A stretch of 31,969 nt of DNA from CAVSUR01 sp052143655 (GCA_052143655.1 JBKQSL010000429.1:1-31969); one strand, 5' to 3'. Positions 13,840 to 22,536 are shown, counted from the stretch's first letter. Translations and numbers: made by a program. The notes: a model not told the origin generated them from the sequence alone.

Positions 13840-14229
13840 ATGGCACGCGTGAAGCGGGCGGTCAATGCCCACAAGAAGCGCCGGGTAGTCCTCGAGCGCG
13901 CAAGCGGCTACCGGGGCCAGCGGTCCCGGCTGTACCGCAAGGCCAAGGAGCAGATGCTCCACTCGATGACGTACGCCTACCGCGACCGCAAGGACCGCAA
14001 GGGCCAGTTCCGGCGGCTGTGGATCCAGCGGATCAACGCCGCCGCGCGGGCGGAGGGCATCACCTACAACCGGTTCATCCAGGGCCTGAAGCTGGCCGGC
14101 GTGGAGGTCGACCGGCGGATGCTCGCCGAGATGGCCGTCGCCGACCCGCGGGCGTTCTCCGGCCTGGTCGCCACGGCCAAGGACGCGCTGCCGGAGGCAC
14201 CGGGCCCGGCGGACTCGGCCGCGGCCTAG
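13840..14229 (+). CDS. rplT: 50S ribosomal protein L20
   Basis: 129-residue assembly protein of the large subunit that binds 23S rRNA and, in several bacteria, represses its own operon by binding leader RNA. Characteristic segments are MARVKRAVNAHKKRRVVLE, ASGYRGQRSRLYRKAKEQ, YRDRKDRKGQFRRLWIQRIN and ITYNRFIQGLKLAGVEVDRR. GGGAG stands about ten bases before the ATG. The C-terminus is a little extended and Ala-rich. It is the last gene of the infC operon before a strong hairpin. Confidence 0.98.
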   Translation: MARVKRAVNAHKKRRVVLERASGYRGQRSRLYRKAKEQMLHSMTYAYRDRKDRKGQFRRLWIQRINAAARAEGITYNRFIQGLKLAGVEVDRRMLAEMAVADPRAFSGLVATAKDALPEAPGPADSAAA

Positions 14230-14251
14230 GCCCGGCCGCGGACAGCCATCT

Positions 14252-14277
14252 CGCCCGGGCGGCCTGCCGCCCGGGCG
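14252..14277 (+). terminator. candidate terminator after rplT
   Basis: Perfect 12-base inverted repeat CGCCCGGGCGGC (14252-14263) and GCCGCCCGGGCG (14266-14277) with a two-base centre, 22 bases after the rplT stop. No T tract follows, but the stem is extremely stable and stands at the natural end of the operon. Confidence 0.6.
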
Positions 14278-14317
14278 CACTGTCGGTGCCGCGGCCGGAC
14301 GGGCCGCACGCGGTACC

Positions 14318-15166
14318 GTGACCGGCGCCGTGACCGACGTGATCACCAGCAGCCGGGGCGCGCGGGTGCGCGCGGCCCGGCTGCTGGTGCGACGGTCCTG
14401 GCGGGAAAAGCAGCGCGCCTTCCTGGCCGAGGGACCGCAGTCGGTTCGCGAGGCGCTGCGCCGTCCCGGCGTGCTGCGGGAGCTGTTCGTCACCGCCGAG
14501 GCGGCCGCCCGTCATAGCGAACTGGTCGGCCAGGCCGCCGCGGACCGCGTAGCCGTGCACCAGGTCAGCACCGAGATCATGGCCGAGCTGTGCCAGACCG
14601 TGCACCCGCAGGGCCTGCTGGCGGTGTGCCGGTTCCTGGACGTTGCTCTGGCCGACCTGACTGCCGGGCAGCCGCGGCTGGTGGCGGTGCTGGCCAGCGT
14701 CCGCGATCCCGGCAACGCCGGGACCGTGCTGCGGACCGCGGATGCGGCGGGCGCAGGCGGGGTGATCTTCGCGGCGGACTCGGTCGACCCGTACAACGCC
14801 AAGTGCGTCCGGTCGGCGGCCGGCAGCCTGTTCCACGTGCCGGTAGTGACCGGGGTCCCGCTGCCTGCGGCAGCGGCCGCACTGCGCGACGCGGGCCTGC
14901 GGCTGCTGGCCGCCGACGGCCGGGCAGAGCGCCGGCTGGACGAGCTGGCCGCCGACGGCCAGCTCGGCGCGGGCACCGCCTGGCTGTTCGGCAACGAGGC
15001 ATGGGGGCTGCCCGCCGAGCTGGCCAGCCTGGCCGACGAGAAGATCGCGGTGCCCATTTACGGCCAGGCCGAGAGCCTGAACCTGGCCGCCGCCGCCGCC
15101 GTATGCCTCTACGCCTCCGCCCTGGCCCAGGCCCGCCCTGGCCAGTGCCCGGGGGCTAACAGCTAA
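14318..15166 (+). CDS. SpoU/TrmH-family RNA 2'-O-methyltransferase (TsnR/RlmB-like)
   Basis: 282-residue knotted methyltransferase that probably methylates a ribose in 23S rRNA using S-adenosylmethionine. The N-terminal substrate-binding part has RRSWREKQRAFLAEGPQSVR. The SPOUT core shows motif 1 ASVRDPGNAGTVLRTADAAG, motif 2 WLFGNEAWGLPAEL and motif 3 VPIYGQAESLNLAAAAAVCL, forming the C-terminal trefoil knot. The same position after rplT holds tsnR in Mycobacterium. The exact target nucleotide cannot be told. Starts are GTG 14318 or GTG 14330. A TACCGT at 14314-14319 could be a -10 giving a nearly leaderless message from 14330. Confidence 0.92.
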   Translation: MTGAVTDVITSSRGARVRAARLLVRRSWREKQRAFLAEGPQSVREALRRPGVLRELFVTAEAAARHSELVGQAAADRVAVHQVSTEIMAELCQTVHPQGLLAVCRFLDVALADLTAGQPRLVAVLASVRDPGNAGTVLRTADAAGAGGVIFAADSVDPYNAKCVRSAAGSLFHVPVVTGVPLPAAAAALRDAGLRLLAADGRAERRLDELAADGQLGAGTAWLFGNEAWGLPAELASLADEKIAVPIYGQAESLNLAAAAAVCLYASALAQARPGQCPGANS

Positions 15167-15256
15167 TTCCACCCCCCGGCGGCTGCCGCGTGTTCATCCA
15201 AGCGCGCTAGAGTTTGATCACGTTGCGTCATAGACGGCCCGTTCCGGTCTGGGCCG

Positions 15257-15274
15257 CCCGGCCGGACGGCCGGG
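15257..15274 (+). terminator. hairpin between methyltransferase and kinase genes
   Basis: Inverted repeat CCCGGCCG/CGGCCGGG with a GA centre, about 90 bases after the methyltransferase stop and 90 before the kinase start, without a T tract. It may be a terminator or a leader structure. The rest of the 15167-15364 gap has no gene; a TTGATC at 15214-15219 has no matching -10. Confidence 0.35.
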
Positions 15275-15364
15275 ACGCAGCAGGCCAGGTGCGAGCAAAA
15301 CCCCCGGGCTCGGGCCGGCCAGTACCGCCATGCCGGGGCGGGCCATGCGGAAGGCTGCGCTGCA

Positions 15365-16513
15365 GTGGATGGGATCTCCTCTGGCCAAGCGGCCGCTGCC
15401 GTCGGCAGCGGCCTCGCGGCCGGTGACCTCGACGGTGGCCAGATCAGCGCCGACGATCTCCCTGACGGCCTGGTGGTCGCCGACCATGCCGGCCGGGTCG
15501 TCGCCTTCAACCGGGCAGCGGCGCGGCTGACCGGAACCGACCAGGCCAGCGCGCTCGGCAAGTGCGTCCGTGATGTGCTGCCGCTGCACGATACTGAGGG
15601 CCGCTGCTGGTGGGACTGCGCCCAGCCGTATGCGGGACTGTCCACCCGGACCCGTCACCCCGAGCGGGTGCTCTGCCTGCCTGACGGCACTGAGCTGCTG
15701 GTCTGCGTCGGCTACGTGCGCAATCCGCGCGGCAGCCGGCCACGGGAGGGCTGGCACCTGCAGCCCGGCGCGGTGCGCCGGATCGTGATCACGCTGCGGG
15801 ACGCCCAGCAGCGGTCCCGGCTGGAGCGCAGCCGCGCTGACCTGGTCTCCACGGTCGCGCACGAGCTGCGCTCGCCGCTGACCAGCGTCAAGGGATTCAC
15901 CGCCACGCTGCTGGCCAAGTGGCCGCGGTTCACCGACGACCAGAAGCTGGTCATGCTGGAGACCGTCAACGCCGACGCCGACCGGGTGACCCGGCTCATC
16001 ACCGAGCTGCTGGACGTGTCCCGGATCGAGGCGGGCCGGATCGAGGTGCACCGCCAGCTGGTCGACATTCCGGCCCGCGTCGCCAAGGTCATCGAGGGCC
16101 GGGTGGCGGCCGGGGACCCGGCGGGCAAGTTCCGCGTGCAGGCCCGCGGGCCGCTGCCGGAGACCTGGCTGGATGCTGACAAGGTCGACCAGATCCTGGG
16201 AAACCTGCTGGAGAACGCGGTCCGGCACGGTGCTGGTACGGTAACGACTGTGATCGAGCAGGCGAGCGTCGCGAGCGGCCCTGCCGTCGCGGTGTCCGTC
16301 TGCGACCAGGGCGCGGGCATCCCGCCGGAGGCAGCGCCGCGAGTGTTCCGCCAGTTCTGGCGCGAGAAGCGCCGCGGCGGCACCGGGCTTGGCCTGTACA
16401 TTGTCAAGGGCCTGGTCGAGGCGCATGGCGGCACGATCACCGTGGCCCGGGCCCCCGGCGGCGGGGCCGAGTTCCGATTTATCATGCCCGCCGGCACGCC
16501 CGACTTCGGCTGA
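15365..16513 (+). CDS. PAS-domain sensor histidine kinase (orphan)
   Basis: 382-residue kinase. An N-terminal PAS domain (about residues 27-140, DGLVVADHAGRVVAFNRAAA) is followed by HisKA with the H-box VSTVAHELRSPLTSVKGFTA (phospho-acceptor H166). The ATP-binding domain has an N box (ILGNLLENAVRHGAG), G1 (CDQGAGIPPE) and G2 (GGTGLGLYIVKGLVEAHGG). No membrane segment is visible, so it should be cytoplasmic. The GTG start has GGAAGG ten bases upstream. No response regulator is nearby; a kinase just before pheS is a recurring arrangement in actinobacteria, as I recall it. The PAS segment contains two cysteines around RCWWDCAQP, which might serve redox or metal sensing (inference). Confidence 0.92.
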   Translation: MDGISSGQAAAAVGSGLAAGDLDGGQISADDLPDGLVVADHAGRVVAFNRAAARLTGTDQASALGKCVRDVLPLHDTEGRCWWDCAQPYAGLSTRTRHPERVLCLPDGTELLVCVGYVRNPRGSRPREGWHLQPGAVRRIVITLRDAQQRSRLERSRADLVSTVAHELRSPLTSVKGFTATLLAKWPRFTDDQKLVMLETVNADADRVTRLITELLDVSRIEAGRIEVHRQLVDIPARVAKVIEGRVAAGDPAGKFRVQARGPLPETWLDADKVDQILGNLLENAVRHGAGTVTTVIEQASVASGPAVAVSVCDQGAGIPPEAAPRVFRQFWREKRRGGTGLGLYIVKGLVEAHGGTITVARAPGGGAEFRFIMPAGTPDFG

Positions 16514-16744
16514 CCGGCGGGCCTTCGGGTCAGGCATCCGGCTGGCACGCCGGCCGTCCCGGCACCATGGGCTCCGGCTGAGTCGGCGGCTGCGCTGGGC
16601 GGACTGCCCGGCAGCGCCCGGGCGGCGGCGCACCAGCGGCTGCTGCGCAGCGGCGGCCGGCCCGCGCACCGGGCGGCGGCCGGCCCGCGCGCGCAGCTGC
16701 CGCCGGATCGGAACGTCAATGGGCAACCCAGGAGAACAGCTGCA
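16514..16744 (+). other. gap before pheS with an 18-base direct repeat
   Basis: No gene is seen. GCGGCGGCCGGCCCGCGC occurs at 16650-16667 and again at 16673-16690 (23-base period), about 55 bases before pheS. No T-box or Phe-rich leader peptide is visible. Confidence 0.5.
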
Positions 16745-17866
16745 GTGTCCGCACCTAATAAGAGCTACGACCCGGTCGAGGTGACCATGCTGTCCCCGGA
16801 CGAGATCGAGCAGATGACCAAGGAGGCGCTGGCGGCCATCGCCGCGGCCGCCGACCTTGACGAGCTGAAAGCGGCCCGGCTGGCACACGCCGGCAACCGG
16901 GCCCCGATTTCCCTGGCCAGCGCCGAGATCGGCGCGCTGCCGCCGGCGGCCAGGGCGCAGGCGGGCCAGCGGGTCGGCGCCGCTCGCGCGGCGATCGGCC
17001 GGGCGCTGGCCGGCCGGCAGCGCGAGCTCGAGGCCGAGCGCGACCGCCGGGTCCTGGTCGAGGAGGCCGTCGACGTCACGCTGCCCTGGGACCGGCAGCC
17101 TGAGGGTGCCCGGCATCCGGTCACCACCGTGGCCGACCGGCTGGTCGACGTGTTCGTCGGCATGGGCTACGAGGTAGCCGAGGGCCCTGAGGTCGAGGCG
17201 GAGTGGTACAACTTCGACGCGCTGAACTTCCCGCCCGACCACCCGGCGCGCGAGGCCTACGACACGATGTTCGTCGCGGCCCCGGACGGCTCCGCGCACT
17301 CCGGGGTCGTGCTGCGCACCCATACCTCGCCGGTGCAGATCCGGGCCATGCTGACCCGGCCGCTGCCGCTGTATGTGGTCAGCCCGGGCAAGTGCTTCCG
17401 CACCGACACCCTGGACGCCACCCACAGCCCGGTGTTCCACCAGATCGAGTGCCTGGCCGTGGATGAGGGCCTGACGATGGCCGACCTGCGCGGGGCGATC
17501 AGCGCGTTCGTCGAGGCGATGTTCGGCAGCGGCCTGCGGACCCGGCTGCGGCCCGACTTCTTCCCGTTCACCGAGCCGTCCGCGGACGTGTCGATGGAAT
17601 GCCATGTGTGCCGCGGGGCGTCGACCGAGCCGGGCGCCCCGCCGTGCCGGGTCTGCCGGTCACAGGGCTGGATCGAGATCGCAGGCTGCGGCATGGTCAA
17701 CCCGCGGGTGCTCGTCGCCTGCGGCATCGACCCCGGCCGTTACAGCGGATTCGCGTTCGGGCTCGGCATCGAGCGGGCCCTGATGGTCCGGCACGGGGTC
17801 AGCGATATCCGGGACACCATCGAGGGCGACGTCCGGTTCAGCCGCTCCTTCGGACTGGAGGCGTGA
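16745..17866 (+). CDS. pheS: phenylalanyl-tRNA synthetase alpha subunit
   Basis: 373-residue catalytic subunit of the alpha2-beta2 enzyme that charges tRNA-Phe. The N-terminal coiled coil is followed by the class II core: HPVTTVADRLVDVFVGMGYE, EWYNFDALNFPPDHPARE, the motif 2 region PGKCFRTDTLDATHSPVFHQ, FPFTEPSADVSMEC, and motif 3 GFAFGLGIERALMVRHGVSD. A CxxC...CxxC segment (CHVCRG and CRVC) lies between the last two, a possible zinc knuckle of the kind common in actinobacterial PheS. The GTG at 16745 has AGGAG ten bases upstream; an ATG at 16787 is an alternative. The stop overlaps the pheT start by one base. Confidence 0.97.
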   Translation: MSAPNKSYDPVEVTMLSPDEIEQMTKEALAAIAAAADLDELKAARLAHAGNRAPISLASAEIGALPPAARAQAGQRVGAARAAIGRALAGRQRELEAERDRRVLVEEAVDVTLPWDRQPEGARHPVTTVADRLVDVFVGMGYEVAEGPEVEAEWYNFDALNFPPDHPAREAYDTMFVAAPDGSAHSGVVLRTHTSPVQIRAMLTRPLPLYVVSPGKCFRTDTLDATHSPVFHQIECLAVDEGLTMADLRGAISAFVEAMFGSGLRTRLRPDFFPFTEPSADVSMECHVCRGASTEPGAPPCRVCRSQGWIEIAGCGMVNPRVLVACGIDPGRYSGFAFGLGIERALMVRHGVSDIRDTIEGDVRFSRSFGLEA

Positions 17867-20463
17867 TGAAGGTTCCGCTTTCCTGGCTGCTGGACTACGC
17901 GAAGATCACGCCCGACGGCGGCACCCCCGACGTCGCGGACGTCGCCAGGCGGCTGACCGCGGCCGGGCTGGAGATCGAGGGCATCGAGCACGCCGGGCAG
18001 GAGATCAGCGGCGTGGTCGTCGGCCAGGTCGCCGAGATCGAGGAGCTGGCCGGGTTCCGCAAGCCGATCCGGTACTGCCAGGTGCAGACCGGCTCGGGCG
18101 TCCAGCAGGTCATCTGCGGCGCGGTCAACTTCGCGGTCGGCGACAAGGTACCGCTGGCGCTGCCCGGCGCGACGCTGCCCGGCGGCTTCGAGATCGGCGC
18201 CCGCAAGGCCTACGGCCGGATGTCGGAGGGCATGATCTGCTCGGCCGCCGAGCTGGGCATCGGCGGCGACCACAGCGGCATCCTCGTGCTCGCCGCCGAC
18301 GCGCCGCTGGGCGCTGACTTCGCCGACTACGGCCGGCTGCGCGACGAGGTGCTCGACATCAACGTGACACCGGACAAGGGCTATGCGCTGTCGGTCCGCG
18401 GCGTCGCCCGGGAGCTGGCGATCGCCTACGACGGCGAGTTCACCGACCCGGCCGACACCGGGCTGCCCGGCCCGGCCGGGGAGATCGCGGCGGTGTCCGC
18501 TGAGGTCTGCCCGGCGAGCATCGAGGACCCGTCCGCCTGCGACCGGTTCGTGCTGCGCGAGGTCCGCGGGATGGACGAGACCCGGCCGGTGCCGCTGTGG
18601 CTGCGGGTCCGGCTGGCCCGGGCCGGGATGCGCAGCGTCTCGCTCGCCGTCGACGTCACCAACTACCTGATGCTCGAGCTCGGCCAGCCGCTGCACGCCT
18701 TCGACACCGACAAGCTGTCCGGGCCGATCGTGGTCCGCCGGGCCCGGCCCGGCGAGCGGCTGGAGACCCTCGACCACGTGGTCCGCGAGCTGAACCCGGA
18801 GGACATCCTGATCACCGACTCGTCCGGGCCGATCTCGCTGGCCGGCACGATGGGCGGCCTGGCCACGGAGATCAGCGAGGAGTCGCGCAACCTGGTCATC
18901 GAGGCCGCGCACTTCTCCGCCCGCGGCACCGCCCGGATGAGCCGGCGGCACCGGCTGTTCAGCGAGGCCTCCGCCCGGTTCGAGCGGGGCGTCGACCGTG
19001 AGCTGCCGCTGCGGGCCTCGGCCAGGGCGGCATCGCTGCTCGCCGCGCTCGGCGGCGGCACGATGGTGCCGGGCTGCACGCACGCGTCCGCGGACGTGCC
19101 CGCGGTGTCGATCACGATGGCGGCCAGCTACCCGGACGAGGTCGCGGGCGTGGTCTACGGCCGGGATACCGTGAGCGCCCGGCTGCGCCAGGTCGGCTGC
19201 GAGGTCATTGCGCCCCGGATCGGCGCCGCCGCTGCGGCGCCCGACGAGACCGGGCCCGCCCGGCCGGGAGAGCTGCTCACCGTGCTGCCGCCGTCCTGGC
19301 GGCCGGACCTGACCGACCCCAGCGACCTGGCTGAGGAGGTCATCCGGCTGGAGGGCTACGAGAGCATCCCGGTCCGGATGCCGCGGGCCGCCGCCGGGCA
19401 CGGCCTGACCGACCGGCAGCGGCTGCGCCGCACGATCGGCCGCGCGCTGGCCGGCGCCGGGTACGTGGAGGTGCTCAGCAGCCCCTTCGGCTCAGCGGCC
19501 GACGCCGACCAGATCCAGCTGGACGAGACCGACCCGCGCCGCCGCGCCGCCCGGGTCGCCAATCCGGTCAAGGACGACGAGCCGCTGCTGCGCACCACGC
19601 TGCTGCCCGGCCTGCTGCGGGTGCTCGCCCGCAACATCGGCCGCGGCTTCGCCGACCCAGCGCTGTTCGAGCAGGGCACGGTGTTCCTGGCCCGGCCCGA
19701 CGGCGCGCGGGTCGCGCCGATCCTGCCGGTCGACCGCGGCCCGACGGTCGCCGAGGTCGCCACGCTCGACGCGGCGCTGCCCGACCAGCCGCTGCACCTG
19801 GCCATCGCGGCGGCCGGCGACCGGGAGCTGGCGGGCTGGTGGGGCAAGCACGGCCGTCCGGCCTGCTGGGCCGATGCCATCCAGGCCGCCCGGCAGGTGC
19901 TGGCGGTCAGCCGGGTCGAGTTCGACGTCCGGGCAGCCGCGACCGCGCCCTGGCACCCCGGCCGGTGCGCTGCCCTGTACGTACGGTCCGGGGCCGGCTC
20001 GCAGTGGCTCGCCGGGCACGCGGGCGAGCTGCACCCGCGAGTGGTGACGGCGTTCGGCCTGCCGCCGCGGACCTGCGCCGCCGAGCTCGACCTGTCGGCG
20101 ATCGAGGCTGCCGCCGCCGCGCTCGGGCCGGCGGCGGCCCCGGTGATCTCGGCGTACCCGGTCGCGAGCCAGGACGTCGCGCTGGTCGTGACCGACTCGG
20201 TGGCGGCCGCCGACGTGCAGAGCGCGCTCGCCGCCGGGGTGGCGCACGGGGACGCGCCAGGCGGGATCGTGCTGGAAGACGTCCGGCTGTTCGACGTCTA
20301 CACCGGCGAGCAGGTGGGCCAGGGCCGCAAGTCGCTGGCCTACACCCTGCGCTTGCGGGCCGGCGACCGGACGCTCACCGCCGAGGAGGCCACTGCGGCC
20401 CGGGACGCCGCAGTTGCTGAGGCGGCTCGGCGCACCGGCGCGGTGCTGCGCGGCGGCGAGTGA
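17866..20463 (+). CDS. pheT: phenylalanyl-tRNA synthetase beta subunit
   Basis: 865-residue partner of PheS, which binds tRNA and edits misacylated Tyr-tRNA-Phe. The order of domains is normal. MKVPLSWLLDYAKITPDGG is at the start, followed by an EMAP/tRNA-binding domain (VQQVICGAVNFAVGDKVPLA, ARKAYGRMSEGMICSAAELG). Next are the B3/B4 editing domain (DVTNYLMLELGQPLHAFD, IEAAHFSARGTARMSRRH), the B5 region and the catalytic-like core (LAEEVIRLEGYESIPVRMP). A C-terminal anticodon-binding FDX-ACB domain (YPVASQDVALVVTDSV, DVRLFDVYTGEQVGQGRKSL) ends the protein. The length is at the upper side of normal. The start is coupled to pheS (TGATG). An open frame further upstream in the pheS region is only a shadow. 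Confidence 0.97.
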   Translation: MKVPLSWLLDYAKITPDGGTPDVADVARRLTAAGLEIEGIEHAGQEISGVVVGQVAEIEELAGFRKPIRYCQVQTGSGVQQVICGAVNFAVGDKVPLALPGATLPGGFEIGARKAYGRMSEGMICSAAELGIGGDHSGILVLAADAPLGADFADYGRLRDEVLDINVTPDKGYALSVRGVARELAIAYDGEFTDPADTGLPGPAGEIAAVSAEVCPASIEDPSACDRFVLREVRGMDETRPVPLWLRVRLARAGMRSVSLAVDVTNYLMLELGQPLHAFDTDKLSGPIVVRRARPGERLETLDHVVRELNPEDILITDSSGPISLAGTMGGLATEISEESRNLVIEAAHFSARGTARMSRRHRLFSEASARFERGVDRELPLRASARAASLLAALGGGTMVPGCTHASADVPAVSITMAASYPDEVAGVVYGRDTVSARLRQVGCEVIAPRIGAAAAAPDETGPARPGELLTVLPPSWRPDLTDPSDLAEEVIRLEGYESIPVRMPRAAAGHGLTDRQRLRRTIGRALAGAGYVEVLSSPFGSAADADQIQLDETDPRRRAARVANPVKDDEPLLRTTLLPGLLRVLARNIGRGFADPALFEQGTVFLARPDGARVAPILPVDRGPTVAEVATLDAALPDQPLHLAIAAAGDRELAGWWGKHGRPACWADAIQAARQVLAVSRVEFDVRAAATAPWHPGRCAALYVRSGAGSQWLAGHAGELHPRVVTAFGLPPRTCAAELDLSAIEAAAAALGPAAAPVISAYPVASQDVALVVTDSVAAADVQSALAAGVAHGDAPGGIVLEDVRLFDVYTGEQVGQGRKSLAYTLRLRAGDRTLTAEEATAARDAAVAEAARRTGAVLRGGE

Positions 20464-20495
20464 CCGGTCTGGCGTGAACCGCGCAGAGCGTTCAG

Positions 20496-20501
20496 TAACG
20501 T
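20496..20501 (+). promoter_or_regulatory. candidate -10 element for propeller gene
   Basis: TAACGT (TANNNT type) ends seven bases before the GTG at 20509, so a transcript could begin at that codon without a leader. A weak -35-like GTGAAC is at 20474-20479, 16 bases upstream. The first GTG (20500) overlaps the element, favouring 20509 as the real start. Confidence 0.4.
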
Positions 20502-21933
20502 GGCACGCGTGCGTCCCGTCCTGATCCGCCGGATTGCCGGCCGGCCCCGGCTGGCAATCGCGGCCGTCGCCGTGGCTGCGGTGGCGGCCGGCTCAGCCTG
20601 GGCGGGGTCAGCCGGCCCCGCCCTTGCCGCCGGCGGCTCAGCGCGCCAGCCGGCCGCGGGCCGGCCCCGGGCGCACCGGCATCACCTGGCCCGCCCCCGG
20701 CGGGGCCGGGCCAGGCCGAGGCACTCGCGGCCGGTGCCGGTGCCCGGCTGGCGGGTCGTTCTCCGGCTGCCCACGCATCAGGACAGCCCGCTGCTGGCCA
20801 GCGTGACCTCAGCCGACGGCGCGGACGCCTGGGCCACCGGGGCGGCCACTGCGCTGCACGGACGCCGGTTCAGCCCGCTCATCGAGCACTGGGACGGCTC
20901 GGCCTGGCAGCCGGTGACGCTGCCGCCGCCGGCGGCCCGCCGCTGGCAGCACGCCTTCCCGCTCAGCGCCGTCGCGGCGGTGCCCGGCGATTTCTGGGCG
21001 GTCAGCGAGGCGCTCGGCAGCTACCTGCACTGGAACGGCCGCAGCTGGTCGGCGGGCCAGCTGCCCGGCGGCAGCCCGGCCAGCCCGCTGGTCATCAGCT
21101 CGGTGCAGGAGTTCAGCCGGACCGACGTCTGGGTCTTCGGCGGCCATCTGACCAGCGCGCGAAACGGCACCACGGATGCCCCGTACGTCGCCCGCTTCAA
21201 CGGCCGCCGCTGGCAGCAGGTGCGGTCCCCGGCCGGGCCCACGGCGATCAGCGCGGTCAGCGCGCTGTCTCCGGACGACATCTGGGCGGTCCTCGGCCGG
21301 ATGCCGCTGCTGAGCTCGGGCAAGACGTTGCAGCGCAACGCGCTGGTGCACTGGAACGGCCGCCGCTGGGCGCCGGTCGCGCTGCCGAAATCCCTGCTCG
21401 GCAGCGCCGAGCCGCGGCCGGGCAGCAGCGCAGCCGCGGTGCCGTCGCCAGCCGCCAGCGCCGGCGCGGGGCACGGCACGTCCGCGGCCGGGACGGCGGC
21501 CCCGGCTCCGGTCGCCAGCCTGACCAGCATCCTCGCGCTGGCCCCGGACGATGTGTGGATCGGCGGCGGGATACCGAACGGGCGCCACGGGCTGACCGAG
21601 ATGGCCGCTCACTGGGCCGGCGGCCGGTGGCGGGTGATCATGCTGCCGGCTTACCTGTCCCCGGTGCAGTATCAGCTGACCAGCCTGGTGCCAGACGGCA
21701 CCGGCGGGGCCTGGGCGGTGGCGACCAACGCCGGGCTGACCCGGTCACGGCTGTGGCACCTGCACGCGGGCCGCTGGCACGGGCCGACCCTGCTGGCGCC
21801 GTGCCGGCATTCCTGCGTGCTGCCCGGGCTGGCGCGGGTGCCAGGCACCTCGTCGGTCTGGGCCGCGGGCGCAGCGGCCCACGGCAGCACCGGCGACGGC
21901 CTCGTCGCCCTGACCGGCCGCAGCCCTTCCTGA
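20500..21933 (+). CDS. secreted beta-propeller-like protein of unknown function
   Basis: 477 residues from GTG 20500, or 474 from GTG 20509. Residues about 1-45 form a Sec-type signal (RRIAGRPRLAIAAVAVAAVA, then Ala/Gly-rich to AGPALAAGG), so the protein is exported. A basic Arg/His/Pro-rich linker follows. The rest contains at least six blade-like repeats with the pattern D-x-WA...HW(D/N)GxxW: HWDGSAW, HWNGRSW, RFNGRRW, HWNGRRW, HWAGGRW, HLHAGRW. Each is preceded by DVW/DIW/FWAV motifs. A Ser/Ala/Pro-rich insert sits between blades four and five. I recognise the fold type, not a family; no catalytic residues can be pointed out. Together with the following lipoprotein gene it stands between pheT and argC. 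Confidence 0.8.
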   Translation: MARVRPVLIRRIAGRPRLAIAAVAVAAVAAGSAWAGSAGPALAAGGSARQPAAGRPRAHRHHLARPRRGRARPRHSRPVPVPGWRVVLRLPTHQDSPLLASVTSADGADAWATGAATALHGRRFSPLIEHWDGSAWQPVTLPPPAARRWQHAFPLSAVAAVPGDFWAVSEALGSYLHWNGRSWSAGQLPGGSPASPLVISSVQEFSRTDVWVFGGHLTSARNGTTDAPYVARFNGRRWQQVRSPAGPTAISAVSALSPDDIWAVLGRMPLLSSGKTLQRNALVHWNGRRWAPVALPKSLLGSAEPRPGSSAAAVPSPAASAGAGHGTSAAGTAAPAPVASLTSILALAPDDVWIGGGIPNGRHGLTEMAAHWAGGRWRVIMLPAYLSPVQYQLTSLVPDGTGGAWAVATNAGLTRSRLWHLHAGRWHGPTLLAPCRHSCVLPGLARVPGTSSVWAAGAAAHGSTGDGLVALTGRSPS

Positions 21934-22016
21934 GCCGCCGCCAGCCGCCGCCAGCCGCGGCTCCGGCCGTCCCAGCCGCCGTCAGTCCAGCGGTCAGGCC
22001 GGGGGCCGTCGTGCGG

Positions 22017-22436
22017 TCAGCTCGGGGTCGGCAGCACGGCCATGATCTTCTTCGCGCCCGCCACGCACTGCGACGCGTTGCCGGTCTTGAGTACCACCGG
22101 CGTGCTGAAGCCATGGCAGGTCCAGCCGTCTACCCGGACTGGCCCGCCGCCGCCGTTGCCGGGCGCCTGGCCCTTGGCGACCGCCCTGGAATAGGCCTTC
22201 TCGACGGCCACGGCCGTCGTGCAGGACACGCTGCCGCTGCGGACCTGGACGTGCACCGGTACTCCGGCGGCAGTGCGCGCGTTCCCGCACATCCGCGGCG
22301 CGGCGTGGCTGGCGGCACTGTGCGCTGCCGTGGAACCGCCGCACCCGGCCAGCAGCAGCACGCTGGCCATGGCAGCGGCCGTGGGCCAGCCAGCCAGCGG
22401 CCGGCCGCCGCTGGTTATCCGCATCCGGTCTGACAT
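22017..22436 (-). CDS. small lipoprotein of unknown function
   Basis: 139 residues. The N-terminus has a hydrophobic stretch with the lipobox LLAGC (Cys32), so the product should be lipid-anchored on the outer face of the membrane. The mature part has three further cysteines plus one near the start (MCGN, VSCTTA, WTCHGF, SQCVAG), possibly two disulfides, and conserved-looking GGGGPVRVDGWTCHGF and PVVLKTGNAS. The ATG at 22436 is preferred because GGGGAG stands just upstream in the minus-strand reading; an in-frame ATG lies four codons later. It converges with the propeller gene and diverges from argC. Similar four-Cys lipoproteins are widespread in actinobacteria, but I know no function. Confidence 0.82.
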   Translation of the reverse strand: MSDRMRITSGGRPLAGWPTAAAMASVLLLAGCGGSTAAHSAASHAAPRMCGNARTAAGVPVHVQVRSGSVSCTTAVAVEKAYSRAVAKGQAPGNGGGGPVRVDGWTCHGFSTPVVLKTGNASQCVAGAKKIMAVLPTPS

Positions 22437-22513
22437 GCGGTCTCCCCATATCGATTCCGCGATCAGCGTCCCGTCGTGCCCGCCTGGCCGCGGCCGCGGC
22501 GCCGTCGGCGATC

Positions 22514-22535
22514 CCTGATTCTGGCAGAAATCAGG
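22514..22535. promoter_or_regulatory. inverted repeat upstream of arginine promoter
   Basis: CCTGATT (22514-22520) and AATCAGG (22529-22535) form a 7-base dyad with an 8-base centre, ending two bases before the argC -35. It is AT-richer than its surroundings and could be a regulator site for argC or for the divergent lipoprotein gene. Confidence 0.4.
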
Positions 22536-22536
22536 C

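Noticed and set aside
15218..17605. Open frame of 795 codons on the minus strand
   Set aside because: Antisense to the histidine kinase and pheS, Arg/Gly/Asp-rich with no recognisable domain.
17740..19401. Open frame of 553 codons on the minus strand
   Set aside because: Antisense shadow of the pheS end and pheT.
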